11,495 bases of DNA from Candidatus Pacearchaeota archaeon (GCA_002690445.1 NZER01000274.1:1-11495); one strand, 5' to 3'. Positions 1 through 7,334 are shown, counted from the stretch's first letter. Made by a program: numbers and translations. The notes: generated from the sequence alone by a model not told the origin.

Positions 1-2
1 AT

Positions 3-1301
3 TTTGAAAAGCTATTTGGGAAGGACGAAGATATCGGCGCCCTTACTCCCGAAATGGCACCACCTCCACCTCCACCTGTGCCTACATACGTCGGCATGGC
101 AAGTATTAAAGGTAAGCTGCGTGCGTTAGAAAAGGAAGCGCGTACAGCTAGCGGCGATCGGGCAACCTCATTACAGGCGGAGAGGGACAGGTATCAGGTC
201 GAGTTGGAAAGATTAGAGGAAGAGTCCGAAGTTGAGACAGCTAAAGGCAAGATGCGGGATGCCGAAAAAGCGGTTGGAGACGCAACGGATAAATTATCAA
301 AATGGGAAATAAATCCTACGCGTGCATTCCCTACAGTCTTTTCTAAACTTGCTGCGGTCATTAGTGTAGCAATGGGAGGTTATGCGCAGGGGTTATCTGG
401 CGGGAAGCTCCCAAACACCGCCCTACAAATTATAACCGATGCAATCAATAGAGACATTGACGCGCAAAAAGCAGAGTTCCAAAAGCTTAAAGGTATGGTT
501 GATGTAAAGCGTAACATGTTTGGTATGGCCATGAAGCAACTAGGCGATACTAGGCAGGCCGAGGAAGTAGCCCGAATGGCCGCTTATCGGACGGTAGGTC
601 TAAACCTTGACTCAATGATGAAACAATACGGGCTTGAAGATACCGTACGCGGCCAGATTATCCAGGGTCTCGGATTAGAACGGGCTGATAATCAAGCGCG
701 GGCTAACTTGCAATTCCAGGCGAAAAAGTATGCGCACCAAGTTGCCTTGAAAGCGCGTGCCAAGGGTAAGCTTTCAAAACAAGCACAGGCTGCGATAGCT
801 TCGTCCCGTGGAATACTTGAGGATATGAAAGGTCTAGGAGATATCGGTAGGGAAGTGGGGGCATCCTTTGGGCCTCTTACGTGGGTATCTGGTGAGGTGC
901 CGTTCTGGGAAACGGACGCGAAAAGGTACAACGACGCATCTGAGCAAATGATTCTAAGGGTAATTAACGCCACAAGCGGTAAGACTATGACCGAATTTGA
1001 GCACAAAAAATTCGCTAAGTGGACCCCTTACGCGCACGATACTCTTGATAATCGTGAGGCTAAAATGCTCAGCTTATTAAGAAACTCCTCAAATAACGCC
1101 GTGGGCTGGTTAGCCGTAGAGTCCCCACAAGCGCGGGCGACCGTCTTAGCAAGCAACCCGACACTTGCCGGGATAATGGACCCAGCCTTGTCGCATGATC
1201 AAAGGATGGCCAATGTTGATAAAATTATGGGCGAAATATCGGAAAGCCACGAGTTTAAAAACGCGCCGGCATATGGCTCCGAGCGGGAACACGGGAAATA
1301 A
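3..1301 (+). CDS. Phage virion-type protein, C-terminal part (5' end outside window)
   Basis: The frame is open to the left edge, so 17 codons precede the first visible ATG at 54. That ATG has no Shine-Dalgarno sequence and sits before a proline run (MAPPPPPPVP, from a CCACCT-type microsatellite near 60-78), so the true start is probably upstream. About 432 residues are visible. After the proline linker comes a charged, coiled-coil-like stretch (about visible residues 30-105). A block around residues 105-215 follows with a small-residue hydrophobic segment (AVISVAMGGYAQGLSGG) and then helices containing ITDAINRDIDAQKAEFQK. I recall blocks of this kind in large uncharacterised phage virion proteins, but I cannot name a family. 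The rest is helical and hydrophilic. The stop lies 5 bases before the next gene, which also looks like a virion protein, so an internal or tail-associated role is inferred. Function is not established. Confidence 0.75.
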   Translation, partial: FEKLFGKDEDIGALTPEMAPPPPPPVPTYVGMASIKGKLRALEKEARTASGDRATSLQAERDRYQVELERLEEESEVETAKGKMRDAEKAVGDATDKLSKWEINPTRAFPTVFSKLAAVISVAMGGYAQGLSGGKLPNTALQIITDAINRDIDAQKAEFQKLKGMVDVKRNMFGMAMKQLGDTRQAEEVARMAAYRTVGLNLDSMMKQYGLEDTVRGQIIQGLGLERADNQARANLQFQAKKYAHQVALKARAKGKLSKQAQAAIASSRGILEDMKGLGDIGREVGASFGPLTWVSGEVPFWETDAKRYNDASEQMILRVINATSGKTMTEFEHKKFAKWTPYAHDTLDNREAKMLSLLRNSSNNAVGWLAVESPQARATVLASNPTLAGIMDPALSHDQRMANVDKIMGEISESHEFKNAPAYGSEREHGK

Positions 1302-1306
1302 CCAGC

Positions 1307-4300
1307 ATGGCACGTCTCTATAACTATAATACAAATGCCTACGAGGAAGTCCCTGAGGACCTTATTCGGGACAAAGTATTAACGGGCAAGTATGTTTTTC
1401 ACCAAAATGAAAAAGTCCCGATTATAGCGACAAATGGCTCTAGGTACCTAATACCTGGCGCTAGGGCGCATGAAGCATTTAGCGACGGGAGCCGATACGG
1501 CAATACAAAAGATTGGGAACGTATAGCCAATAAGGAAGAGTACGCCGAGGGTTGGGAGAACTATGTAGGCGCTGGATTAGCGGGTGCTGGCCGTGGCGCT
1601 ACGTTGGGTTTATCTGATGTAATCCTAGAGCCTTTGCTCGGTAAGGAGCGAATGCAGACATGGAGGAAAGAGCTACCAGAGGTTAGCATTGGTACCGAAA
1701 TTGGTGGTGCGGTTCTCCCTGCTTTATTATCCGGTGGGGGTAGTACAGCGGTATCCGGAACGCAGCTTACCGTCAAAGGTGCAGCCCTTGCACGTAATGC
1801 TCGTACTGCTTTCGGCGTAAGTGATGTGCTACTACCCGCAAAGGGACTTTTCAAAGGCGGGCGCTATTTAGAGGAAACCTTAGCGGGTAGTAAGCTTTTA
1901 GGTCGTACAGCGGATAAGGGGTTGGCTCTTAAAATCCTGCAAACGTCGGTTCCTAAAGGCGTAGCGGGGGCCCTTGAGGGTGCGGCTTTTGGGGCGGGTA
2001 CAACTTTAACAGAGTCGCTTTTAGGTGACCCTGAAGACGTTATGGAGCTGCTAATCTCAAATGTTGGGTTAAGCGCTTTACTTGGCGGTTTCGGGAACGC
2101 TGGAATTAACGCTACCCTGATGGGCGGGGCCGCCGGGACACGAAAATTATCTAACGGATTTGCATCACTTTACGAGAAGGCGACCAATTCAAAATTATCC
2201 GTAGCAGGTCAAAAGAAATATTTTAGCTATCTGGCTAAGTTCCTCGGTAAAGATAGCGCTGAAACCCTAATGAACCAGCAAGGGCTTACTGCAGCAGGGC
2301 AGGCACTCCGAGCGGAAGTAACTGGGTATCAAGCAACGTTTGGGTCCCAGGTGGATGGTATCGCATCAAGTATGAATTCCCTTGCCGATGATGTCGGGGC
2401 GGTCATGGAGGCTTCGAGGCGCGTTGGGAAAGCGGAGGCCGTAAGGGGGTCTATTCTCGAAGGTATAGAATCAACCTCACGAAAAGGATCTGAGGATGCA
2501 CTTCAGGAAGTTGCTGCTTTTCTAGAGGCCAACTCGATGCATTTGGATGCATTTGCGCGTGCGGCCAAAGGCGAATTTAAATGGCGCGGCGCTGTGGGAG
2601 CCCTAAAAGAAGGGGACCCCGCTTTAGTATTACAACGGTTATTCGGGCTAACAAGAAAAGGTACTAGAAACGAAGCTGTTGATGCGTGGCTAGGGCTGGC
2701 GTCTGGGCTTGACGATGTTGCCCTTAAGGAGTTGGCTAAAGATTCCTTTCTAATGCTTGACGATTTTAAGAAGTATTCTCAAGGCTTGGCTTTTGGGGGG
2801 AAAATAGAAGCAAGGGCGGCTGGCCTTACAAGAGAAATGAATGCGAAACTTGGTGGTTTATTGGAGGACGCTGGTCTCTGGGGAGAGGCAGCCGTAAAGC
2901 AAAGTAAAATTAACCCTCTATTTAATGAGCTACTAGAAGCACGAATAGCCTTTCGGGGAGCGTCTGGTTTCAAGGGTCGACTAACAGCGGATAATATAGA
3001 GAAGTTTCTAGAGCAAGTAGTCGATAATCCTAAGCTGGCCGATGCCCTAGGGGATTACGTGGCGGCCGCGAAAAGTTTCGGTAGCACTGCGGGTAAAGAA
3101 TATAATTTTGCTGGTTGGCAAAAGATAGGGGACAAAACAGTAAGTGGGCTATTTGAAAAGGGCTCCGCCGCCGCTGGGAGGCTAGGGTCTGGTAGCTACA
3201 GTAAAACAGCCCTTTTACGTGCAAAAAAACTCGCCGAAGAAGTACGCATGCATAAAGAGCTTTTTGGGATAACCGGATTAGACGCATTCACTAGCGAAGT
3301 TGCTGGCGGATTAATGGGGGCTCTACGAAGCAAGGCAGGGCGTACAGTAGCGAAAGGAATTGTCGGCAAGGCTTTAGGTCTTCGCATACCTGGCGGCGGC
3401 TTCGGAGCAGGTGGCCTTTTGGGTGGGATGTTCGGAGGGCCGGCGGGGGCTATGGCGGGGGCACTACTGGGTGGCCTCGTTGATGGCGCTGGTACTGCGC
3501 GCCAATTGGCAGCTATAGAGCAAGCCGTAAAAAAAGCCAGAAGTGGCCTTAACAAGTCCATGGATAAAACAGTAAAACACCTTACCTCTGGCGGGCCTGG
3601 AGGCAGCATCCCATCACGGCCAAATCGAACTAAACTCTTTCTTGCTCCTTTATCGGCTCAATTTGCCGGAGGCGCTCAAGAGGAAAGCAAAACGAAACAG
3701 GACTACTACAGTAGAGCAAAAACGAGGGGTCAACACTTTGCAGATCCTCAGGTGCTCATGGGCGCTGTAAATAAAGTAACTGAGCCCATTGATCACGATA
3801 TGCCTAATTTGGCTACAGCCATGAAGATGAAGCTCACCACGGCTATTCAGGAAGCTAACGGCGGATTCAACAAAGACAGTCGCACAATAGACGATAAACT
3901 AATGGGTGTCCCAGAACGCCAGCCAACAGATAGGGAAATAGCTCAGCAAGAGATAAGGCTCGCCATTGTTGAAGACCCTATTAACGAGTTCCTGGGAAGT
4001 GTAGCAGACGGCACCGTTACCGCCACTCATACGGAAACCATAAAAAAGGTTTACCCCATGCTATTTAATCATTTAGTGGCGGGGTTACTTGATCGCATCA
4101 CTAGTTCAGAAGATAACGTCTCATATCGTGGCCGAAAGGTTTTGAGTATTGCCTTGGGGCGACCATTCGATGTTTCATATAAATCAGAAAATGTTAACGT
4201 ATTACAATCTTCTTATGGCGAGAAATCGCAAGAAGGCGGTAAGATTAAATCATCACCCTTGATTAAGCACCCCGGCCTAGGTCCTACCGAAGTCGAACGT

Positions 4301-4315
4301 GTAATGATGGGATAG
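1307..4315 (+). CDS. Large Gly/Ala-rich virion protein, candidate internal/ejection protein
   Basis: This is a 1002-residue protein. The N-terminal 60 residues form a beta-like module (LYNYNTNAYEEVPEDLI, later YLIPGARAHEAF). It is followed by Gly/Ala-rich, membrane-compatible segments at about residues 85-112 (GAGLAGAGRGATLGLSD), 130-145, 215-275 and 690-728 (GLLGGMFGGPAGAMAGALLGG). The middle is long and helical. The last 120 residues hold a conserved-looking block (IVEDPINEF, GTVTATHTETIKKVYP, then SYRGRKVLSIALGRPFD). I recall the same order of N-terminal module, 'RGATLGLSD' segment and 'VEDP...VYP' tail in unannotated large proteins of phages and prophages. Abundant glycine-zipper-like hydrophobic segments in a very long virion-module protein suggest an internal protein that enters the host envelope on infection, but this is inference. 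No lytic enzyme motif was seen. A weak GGGA precedes the start, so translation is probably coupled to the gene 5 bases upstream. Confidence 0.8.
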   Translation: MARLYNYNTNAYEEVPEDLIRDKVLTGKYVFHQNEKVPIIATNGSRYLIPGARAHEAFSDGSRYGNTKDWERIANKEEYAEGWENYVGAGLAGAGRGATLGLSDVILEPLLGKERMQTWRKELPEVSIGTEIGGAVLPALLSGGGSTAVSGTQLTVKGAALARNARTAFGVSDVLLPAKGLFKGGRYLEETLAGSKLLGRTADKGLALKILQTSVPKGVAGALEGAAFGAGTTLTESLLGDPEDVMELLISNVGLSALLGGFGNAGINATLMGGAAGTRKLSNGFASLYEKATNSKLSVAGQKKYFSYLAKFLGKDSAETLMNQQGLTAAGQALRAEVTGYQATFGSQVDGIASSMNSLADDVGAVMEASRRVGKAEAVRGSILEGIESTSRKGSEDALQEVAAFLEANSMHLDAFARAAKGEFKWRGAVGALKEGDPALVLQRLFGLTRKGTRNEAVDAWLGLASGLDDVALKELAKDSFLMLDDFKKYSQGLAFGGKIEARAAGLTREMNAKLGGLLEDAGLWGEAAVKQSKINPLFNELLEARIAFRGASGFKGRLTADNIEKFLEQVVDNPKLADALGDYVAAAKSFGSTAGKEYNFAGWQKIGDKTVSGLFEKGSAAAGRLGSGSYSKTALLRAKKLAEEVRMHKELFGITGLDAFTSEVAGGLMGALRSKAGRTVAKGIVGKALGLRIPGGGFGAGGLLGGMFGGPAGAMAGALLGGLVDGAGTARQLAAIEQAVKKARSGLNKSMDKTVKHLTSGGPGGSIPSRPNRTKLFLAPLSAQFAGGAQEESKTKQDYYSRAKTRGQHFADPQVLMGAVNKVTEPIDHDMPNLATAMKMKLTTAIQEANGGFNKDSRTIDDKLMGVPERQPTDREIAQQEIRLAIVEDPINEFLGSVADGTVTATHTETIKKVYPMLFNHLVAGLLDRITSSEDNVSYRGRKVLSIALGRPFDVSYKSENVNVLQSSYGEKSQEGGKIKSSPLIKHPGLGPTEVERVMMG

Positions 4316-4318
4316 GAG
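4314..4318 (+). promoter_or_regulatory. Ribosome binding site overlapping the upstream stop codon
   Basis: AGGAG lies 6 bases before the ATG at 4325 and shares bases with the TAG stop (4313-4315) of the large virion gene. This fixes the start of the small beta-rich protein and suggests translational coupling. Confidence 0.7.
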
Positions 4319-4324
4319 AAACCA

Positions 4325-4750
4325 ATGGGCTGGACTCATTTAGTACATAATAAAGACCTTTCGACACTCGCCGAGATTTCAGCCTCTACCTTGGGGGTTG
4401 ACGCAGTCGCGGGGGATGTGACCACTGATGGGGAATGGATTAAATGTGCGGGGTATAACCAATGCACGCTAATGGTTTTTTATGACCACTCCACAACAGG
4501 GGGCAACCTTGTTTTTAACATCGGGGTGTCAAACGACGGTTCGACCGAATTTCTTTTGCAAACTAGTTCGACTAGTACCGGTGTCGCCACGTTGTCGGAT
4601 TTGCAATACAAGAAAGTGACCGGAACAGCCGATAAACTTTTCGTTGTCGATTTCCCGATTAACTACGAGTATTTCAGTATCCGCAATCTGGCACTAGGCG
4701 GTCACGCAAACGACAAAATCTCTATCACGGCTTTCTTGGGCAATATTTAA
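4325..4750 (+). CDS. Small beta-rich virion-associated protein
   Basis: This 141-residue protein has no membrane segment and is rich in Thr, Ser, Gly, Asn and Asp. Alternating hydrophobic strands (CTLMVFYDHST, NLVFNIGVSNDG, KLFVVDFPINYEYFSIRNLAL) predict a compact beta sandwich. It starts at a clear ribosome binding site and sits between the large virion gene and the fiber-like gene, 22 bases before the latter. Size, composition and position resemble the small head-tail, collar or fiber-associated proteins of environmental phages, but I do not recognise a named family. The structural role rests on context and fold impression only. Candidates are a fiber attachment or decoration subunit. Confidence 0.75.
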   Translation: MGWTHLVHNKDLSTLAEISASTLGVDAVAGDVTTDGEWIKCAGYNQCTLMVFYDHSTTGGNLVFNIGVSNDGSTEFLLQTSSTSTGVATLSDLQYKKVTGTADKLFVVDFPINYEYFSIRNLALGGHANDKISITAFLGNI

Positions 4751-4761
4751 TTAGAACGAAC

Positions 4762-4767
4762 GGAGGG
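4762..4767 (+). promoter_or_regulatory. Ribosome binding site of fiber-like gene
   Basis: GGAGGG is placed 5 bases before the ATG at 4773. It is the strongest Shine-Dalgarno match in the late region and fits a protein needed in many copies. Confidence 0.75.
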
Positions 4768-4772
4768 CCGTT

Positions 4773-6383
4773 ATGGGCTTTAGTACAATCGGAGATTTCG
4801 GCGAAACCCCTAGTGGCGGGGCGGGTAGCTCAGGCCATGAGGGTGTAGATGATCAATCAAGTTCGAATGATGACCAGATCACGATCACAGACACCGAGGT
4901 ATGTATCAACGAGGATGGCGATGATGTCGATTTCAGAATAGAATCTGATGCCAATGATAAAATGTTCGTGGTCAATGGTGGGACCAGCAGAATCGGGATT
5001 GGCACCGATGCCCCCGATGCAATGTTAGAGATCTATGGCGCGACGGGCACAGATAACCAGGAGTTATTTGCAATTTCAGAGGCGGGGAACAATCGCATAG
5101 CTTTGGAGTGTGACTTTAATACTGCCGGTAACCCAGTAATAGTTAAGTCTGATGTAAAAGATAACCTGATGACCCTGGGGACAACAACCGGATACTTTGG
5201 GGTAGGTACTCGTAGTCCGGACACGTTGGTCGAAGTTGTAAAGGCTGCCGGTGATGCGGAGGTGATGGTTTCCTGTTACCACGACACGGAGGCATCAACC
5301 CCAAAAATCACATTCAGAAAGGCAGACAATACCGAAGCCTCTCCGGCACTGGTGGATGATGATGCGGTCCTTGGGACGATTGATTTCCTAGGCCATGATG
5401 GAACGAACTTTGAACGTGGTGCAAAAATAGAGGCGCGGGTTCAAGGAACCTCTGCGAACAACGACCTGCCTACTGAATTGACTTTTTGGACAACTCCAGA
5501 CGGTAGCAATGCGTGCGCCGAGCGAATGTCTATCGGGACCGATGGCGCCGTCGCCGTGAACAAGATCACCACCGCACCTAGCGCCGTTGCTGATGTAGCG
5601 AAAATATATGCGTTTGAAGATGGCAACGATGCAAATACGGTATTGCTTCTGCATTTTGCAGATCTTGCCGATAGTGCGGCTGGTACAACTTCTGTAAAAA
5701 CCCAAACAGCATCAGGGGACGCGGCTGTTTCTACAACGCAGAAAAAATTCGGCACGCACTCTCTCCGGCTGGATGGGACAGGTGACTACATAACTTCTGC
5801 CGGTGCATCAGCTAGTCATACTGATTGGGATATGGGTCAGGGTGATTGGACTATGGAGTTTTGGATTAGGTTCGACGCTGCTCCGGATGGAACGAATATT
5901 GGGTTCATGGGAGCACAAACGTCAAGCACCTCTGAATCGGGTTTTTACTGGTACTATGAGGCCAGTGATAAGAGAACTTATTTCCGCTGGAAAGACACAG
6001 GAGGCACTAGGCGCGACATATCTTACTATGGAGTTCAACACCTAGCGGCTACAACATGGCACCACATGGCCGTTGTTCGGCATGGCACGAGTATTAAGCC
6101 GTATATTAACGGATCTCAAATTTGGATGGATGGTGATAACGACGCGACAGAAACAGTCATGGTCGGTAGCTACACACTTAATGACCCTGATAATGCCATT
6201 ACGATCGGGGCGGTAGACGCAGGAAGTATAGTGGCGACCGCGTGCTATATGGACGAGGTTCGGATCACTAAAGGGGTTGCCGTTTATAAGAATAGCTTCA
6301 CCCCAGCCGCAAGCGCTTTTCCGGTGACTCGACTTTGTACAATCGATGCCGGTGGCGTCAAGAGAGTTCTAGGGGAGCTGTAG
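4773..6383 (+). CDS. Tail-fiber-like protein with C-terminal LamG/ConA-like domain
   Basis: This 536-residue protein begins with a flexible Gly/Ser/Asp-rich 35-residue segment. Short beta modules typical of phage fibers follow, including two copies of a 'GxGTxxPDxxLE' motif (IGIGTDAPDAMLEI, about 74-87, and FGVGTRSPDTLVEV, about 142-155) and a related RMSIGTDGAVAV at 251. From about residue 288 to 517 it carries a Laminin-G/concanavalin-A-like sandwich. Landmarks are LLLHFADLADS, FGTHSLRLDGTGDYI (326-340), DWTMEFWIRF (358-367), TTWHHMAVVR (427-436), IKPYINGSQI (441-450) and YMDEVRITKGVAVY (492-505). This order is characteristic of the LamG-like family (Laminin_G_3 type), which commonly binds sugars. 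The likely role is a distal virion fiber or appendage that recognises surface glycans, but the receptor is unknown. There is no chaperone-type C-terminal autocleavage motif that I can see. Confidence 0.85.
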   Translation: MGFSTIGDFGETPSGGAGSSGHEGVDDQSSSNDDQITITDTEVCINEDGDDVDFRIESDANDKMFVVNGGTSRIGIGTDAPDAMLEIYGATGTDNQELFAISEAGNNRIALECDFNTAGNPVIVKSDVKDNLMTLGTTTGYFGVGTRSPDTLVEVVKAAGDAEVMVSCYHDTEASTPKITFRKADNTEASPALVDDDAVLGTIDFLGHDGTNFERGAKIEARVQGTSANNDLPTELTFWTTPDGSNACAERMSIGTDGAVAVNKITTAPSAVADVAKIYAFEDGNDANTVLLLHFADLADSAAGTTSVKTQTASGDAAVSTTQKKFGTHSLRLDGTGDYITSAGASASHTDWDMGQGDWTMEFWIRFDAAPDGTNIGFMGAQTSSTSESGFYWYYEASDKRTYFRWKDTGGTRRDISYYGVQHLAATTWHHMAVVRHGTSIKPYINGSQIWMDGDNDATETVMVGSYTLNDPDNAITIGAVDAGSIVATACYMDEVRITKGVAVYKNSFTPAASAFPVTRLCTIDAGGVKRVLGEL

Positions 6384-6387
6384 TCGG

Positions 6388-6618
6388 ATGCAAGACAGCG
6401 CAATCACAGCGGCCCTCGTTGGCGTTGTTATGGCGCTAATTAAACTCATTGAAAAAGGGGTACAGGGTAAGAACGGCAACTCGATAGAATATAGACTTGG
6501 ACTCTTGGAGAATCAGATCTTAGAGTTACGAACAAAGCTCCATGATTTCCAGCGTGGATTTTTTGAATTCAGAGAAGAAGCGCGGATCAAATGGGCAAGG
6601 GAGGAAAAAGATGAGTAA
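6388..6618 (+). CDS. Small membrane-anchored coiled-coil protein
   Basis: This is a 76-residue protein. Residues 5-21 (AITAALVGVVMALIKLI) can span a membrane. Residues 33-60 (YRLGLLENQILELRTKL) form heptad-like leucine repeats, and the tail is strongly charged. AGGGGAG at 6371-6377 lies 10 bases before the ATG. It starts 4 bases after the fiber-like gene and overlaps the next holin-like gene by 8 bases. An N-terminal anchor followed by a coiled coil is the layout of an inner-membrane spanin (Rz type), but also of many small phage holin-associated proteins. It differs from XhlA, in which the order is reversed. The lysis role comes from context, and no family is recognised. Confidence 0.7.
   Translation: MQDSAITAALVGVVMALIKLIEKGVQGKNGNSIEYRLGLLENQILELRTKLHDFQRGFFEFREEARIKWAREEKDE
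6598..6605 (+). promoter_or_regulatory. Ribosome binding site deciding the holin start
   Basis: AGGGAGGA ends 5 bases before the ATG at 6611. It selects this start over the in-frame upstream ATG at 6542, which has no such site and would lie deep inside the preceding gene. Confidence 0.75.
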
Positions 6619-6859
6619 GTCAAAACCTGGTGTTAAGTCAACGGAATTCTGGCTCGCAACCTGTGGGATGATCGGGGGCTTAGTGCTCTCCATCTTACCT
6701 GATAATGCATGGACTCAAGTGATAGGCGGGTTACTTGCCGCCATTTGCGGGGCCTCCTACACACTCGGAAGATCTTGGGCTAAGGGCAAAGTCGACTCGG
6801 CGCACGCAACGGCTAAGATTGTTGGGGAGACACTGCTTAAAAAAAAATCCTCGGATTAG
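6611..6859 (+). CDS. Holin-like protein, two membrane segments
   Basis: This 82-residue protein has a polar N terminus (MSKSKPGVKSTEFWL), two hydrophobic segments at about 13-30 and 36-52 separated by a short DNAWTQ turn, then a basic tail (GRSWAKGKVDSAH...KKKSSD). The 'KPGxKSTEFWL ... YTLGRS' pattern matches, from memory, a common family of small phage holin or holin-like proteins. The likely role is insertion in the inner membrane and release of a lysin, but no endolysin gene is in the window to confirm a lysis cassette. It overlaps the upstream gene by 8 bases, and its own ribosome binding site fixes the start. Near its 3' end the codons for KKK form an uninterrupted A9 run in a canonical -1 slippery phase, so a longer 147-residue product is possible (see separate entry). 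Confidence 0.8.
   Translation: MSKSKPGVKSTEFWLATCGMIGGLVLSILPDNAWTQVIGGLLAAICGASYTLGRSWAKGKVDSAHATAKIVGETLLKKKSSD
6824..6847 (+). promoter_or_regulatory. Candidate programmed -1 frameshift signal in holin-like gene
   Basis: The gene reads CTT AAA AAA AAA TCC here. Positions 6841-6847 form the heptamer A AAA AAA, with both triplets in the zero frame. A Shine-Dalgarno-like GGGGAG (6824-6829) lies 11 bases upstream, close to the 10-base spacing of AGGGAG before A AAA AAG in E. coli dnaX. A weak bulged stem (6847-6854 with 6865-6870) directly follows, closer than stimulatory stems usually lie. The zero frame stops 4 codons later (TAG 6857-6859), while the -1 frame is open to TGA 7051-7053. The alternative is a one-base homopolymer error in the assembly. 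Confidence 0.45.
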
Positions 6860-7053
6860 ATGGACCGGATATTAATACTTTGCTTGCTGGCGTACGCCTT
6901 AATCATGACTTCGGCCTTCCTAGCGGAGGCTTCAAGCCGGAAGGCTTTATCCAACTTAATTCAAAAATTGGCGAGAACGTTAGAGCGTTTGCAGAAGCAA
7001 CAGCGACCGCCGAGAGACTAGCCGCCGTTGCAGGTCTAAAGATTTCTTGGTGA
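6847..7053 (+). CDS. Possible -1 frame extension of holin-like protein (68 codons)
   Basis: This frame is stop-free from 6841 to 7050 and has no ATG or GTG start. A -1 slip on the A9 run would join it to residues 1-79 of the holin-like protein and give a 147-residue product. The extension is hydrophilic (LDGPDINTLLAGVRLNHD, then GFKPEGFIQLNSKIGENV) and ends in an Ala-rich helix and GLKISW. Its codons are rich in first-position G and look more coding-like than the overlapping 53-codon frame. It ends one base before the stop of the convergent leftward gene, consistent with tight packing of true genes. A TTG start at 6880 would be another way to express the last 57 residues, with only a weak CGGA upstream. 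I recognise no family. Confidence 0.4.
   Translation: MLGLDGPDINTLLAGVRLNHDFGLPSGGFKPEGFIQLNSKIGENVRAFAEATATAERLAAVAGLKISW
6860..7021 (+). CDS. Small single-pass membrane protein, 53 residues (tentative)
   Basis: The ATG directly follows the holin stop (TAGATG), so termination-reinitiation could start it, although no Shine-Dalgarno sequence is visible. Residues 4-22 (ILILCLLAYALIMTSAFLA) form one membrane segment or uncleaved signal anchor. The rest is a basic amphipathic helix (LSNLIQKLARTLERLQKQQ) ending in RPPRD. Cys8 lacks a small residue at -1, so it is not a convincing lipobox. Position and layout would fit a small spanin, pinholin or holin regulator. However, the Leu-rich composition is also what a shifted reading of another coding frame gives, and the overlapping -1 frame is a rival. 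Both could be used. Confidence 0.4.
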   Translation: MDRILILCLLAYALIMTSAFLAEASSRKALSNLIQKLARTLERLQKQQRPPRD

Positions 7054-7054
7054 C

Positions 7055-7267
7055 CTAGTTCTCTACATTTGACGCTCCCCATTCCAGAGCTAACCTAGTC
7101 TGAATATTCTCCTTTATAGAAAGGGCAGTATCCTCCTGGAGGCTCTCTATACTTCGGTAATCACGGAGTAATGGTGACCAATAAACAACGCTAAAACTCT
7201 TATCCAAGCCAGTCCTTATTTCAACCGATTGGATAGCAAATTGGAACAAACCTTCCCTCGAAAACAT
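7055..7267 (-). CDS. Small leftward protein of unknown function, 70 residues
   Basis: The ATG at 7267 is preceded by AGGGGG 5 bases upstream (7272-7277), so I prefer it to the upstream in-frame GTG at 7306. The protein (MFSREGLFQFAIQSVEIRTG...) is mixed in charge, with aromatic residues in the middle (FSVVYWSPLLRDY) and a helical C-terminal half (SLQEDTALSIKENIQTRLAL). It has no membrane segment, zinc ligands or recognisable helix-turn-helix. Codons look like those of its neighbours. It is alone on its strand between the late genes and the rightward helicase gene, diverges from the latter and converges on the former. That is a position often held by early regulators or host-takeover proteins, but no function can be assigned. 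Confidence 0.55.
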   Translation of the reverse strand: MFSREGLFQFAIQSVEIRTGLDKSFSVVYWSPLLRDYRSIESLQEDTALSIKENIQTRLALEWGASNVEN

Positions 7268-7334
7268 TTTTCCCCCTAAGTGTGTGTTATACCTACATGT
7301 TGCCACACAGGAGAGAACGCTGCAAGAAACTTTC

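Noticed and set aside
3196..3609. Minus-strand 137-codon frame
   Set aside because: It is the proline-rich mirror of a Gly/Ala-rich segment in the large virion gene, a common artefact.
4562..4576. Two ACTAGT palindromes three bases apart
   Set aside because: Explained by the Thr-Ser repeat codons of the small beta-rich protein.
5388..5755. Two minus-strand frames of about 105 codons within the fiber-like gene
   Set aside because: Shadows of the coding strand, with no ribosome binding site and no domain resemblance.
6542..6610. Upstream ATG for the holin-like gene giving 105 residues
   Set aside because: The extra 23 residues lie inside the preceding gene and have no ribosome binding site; ATG 6611 has an excellent one.
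7032..7056. Inverted repeat AGGTC/GACCT with an inner AAGA/TCTT, as a possible terminator between convergent genes
   Set aside because: Only five outer pairs, an irregular inner stem and no U run on either strand; it also lies partly within the -1 frame.
7268..7306. GTG at 7306 as start of the leftward small gene
   Set aside because: ATG 7267 has AGGGGG at good spacing; the added 13 residues look like untranslated leader.
7281..7309. TGTGTG ... CACACA inverted repeat as an operator
   Set aside because: Simple alternating arms with a 17-base spacer, likely by chance.
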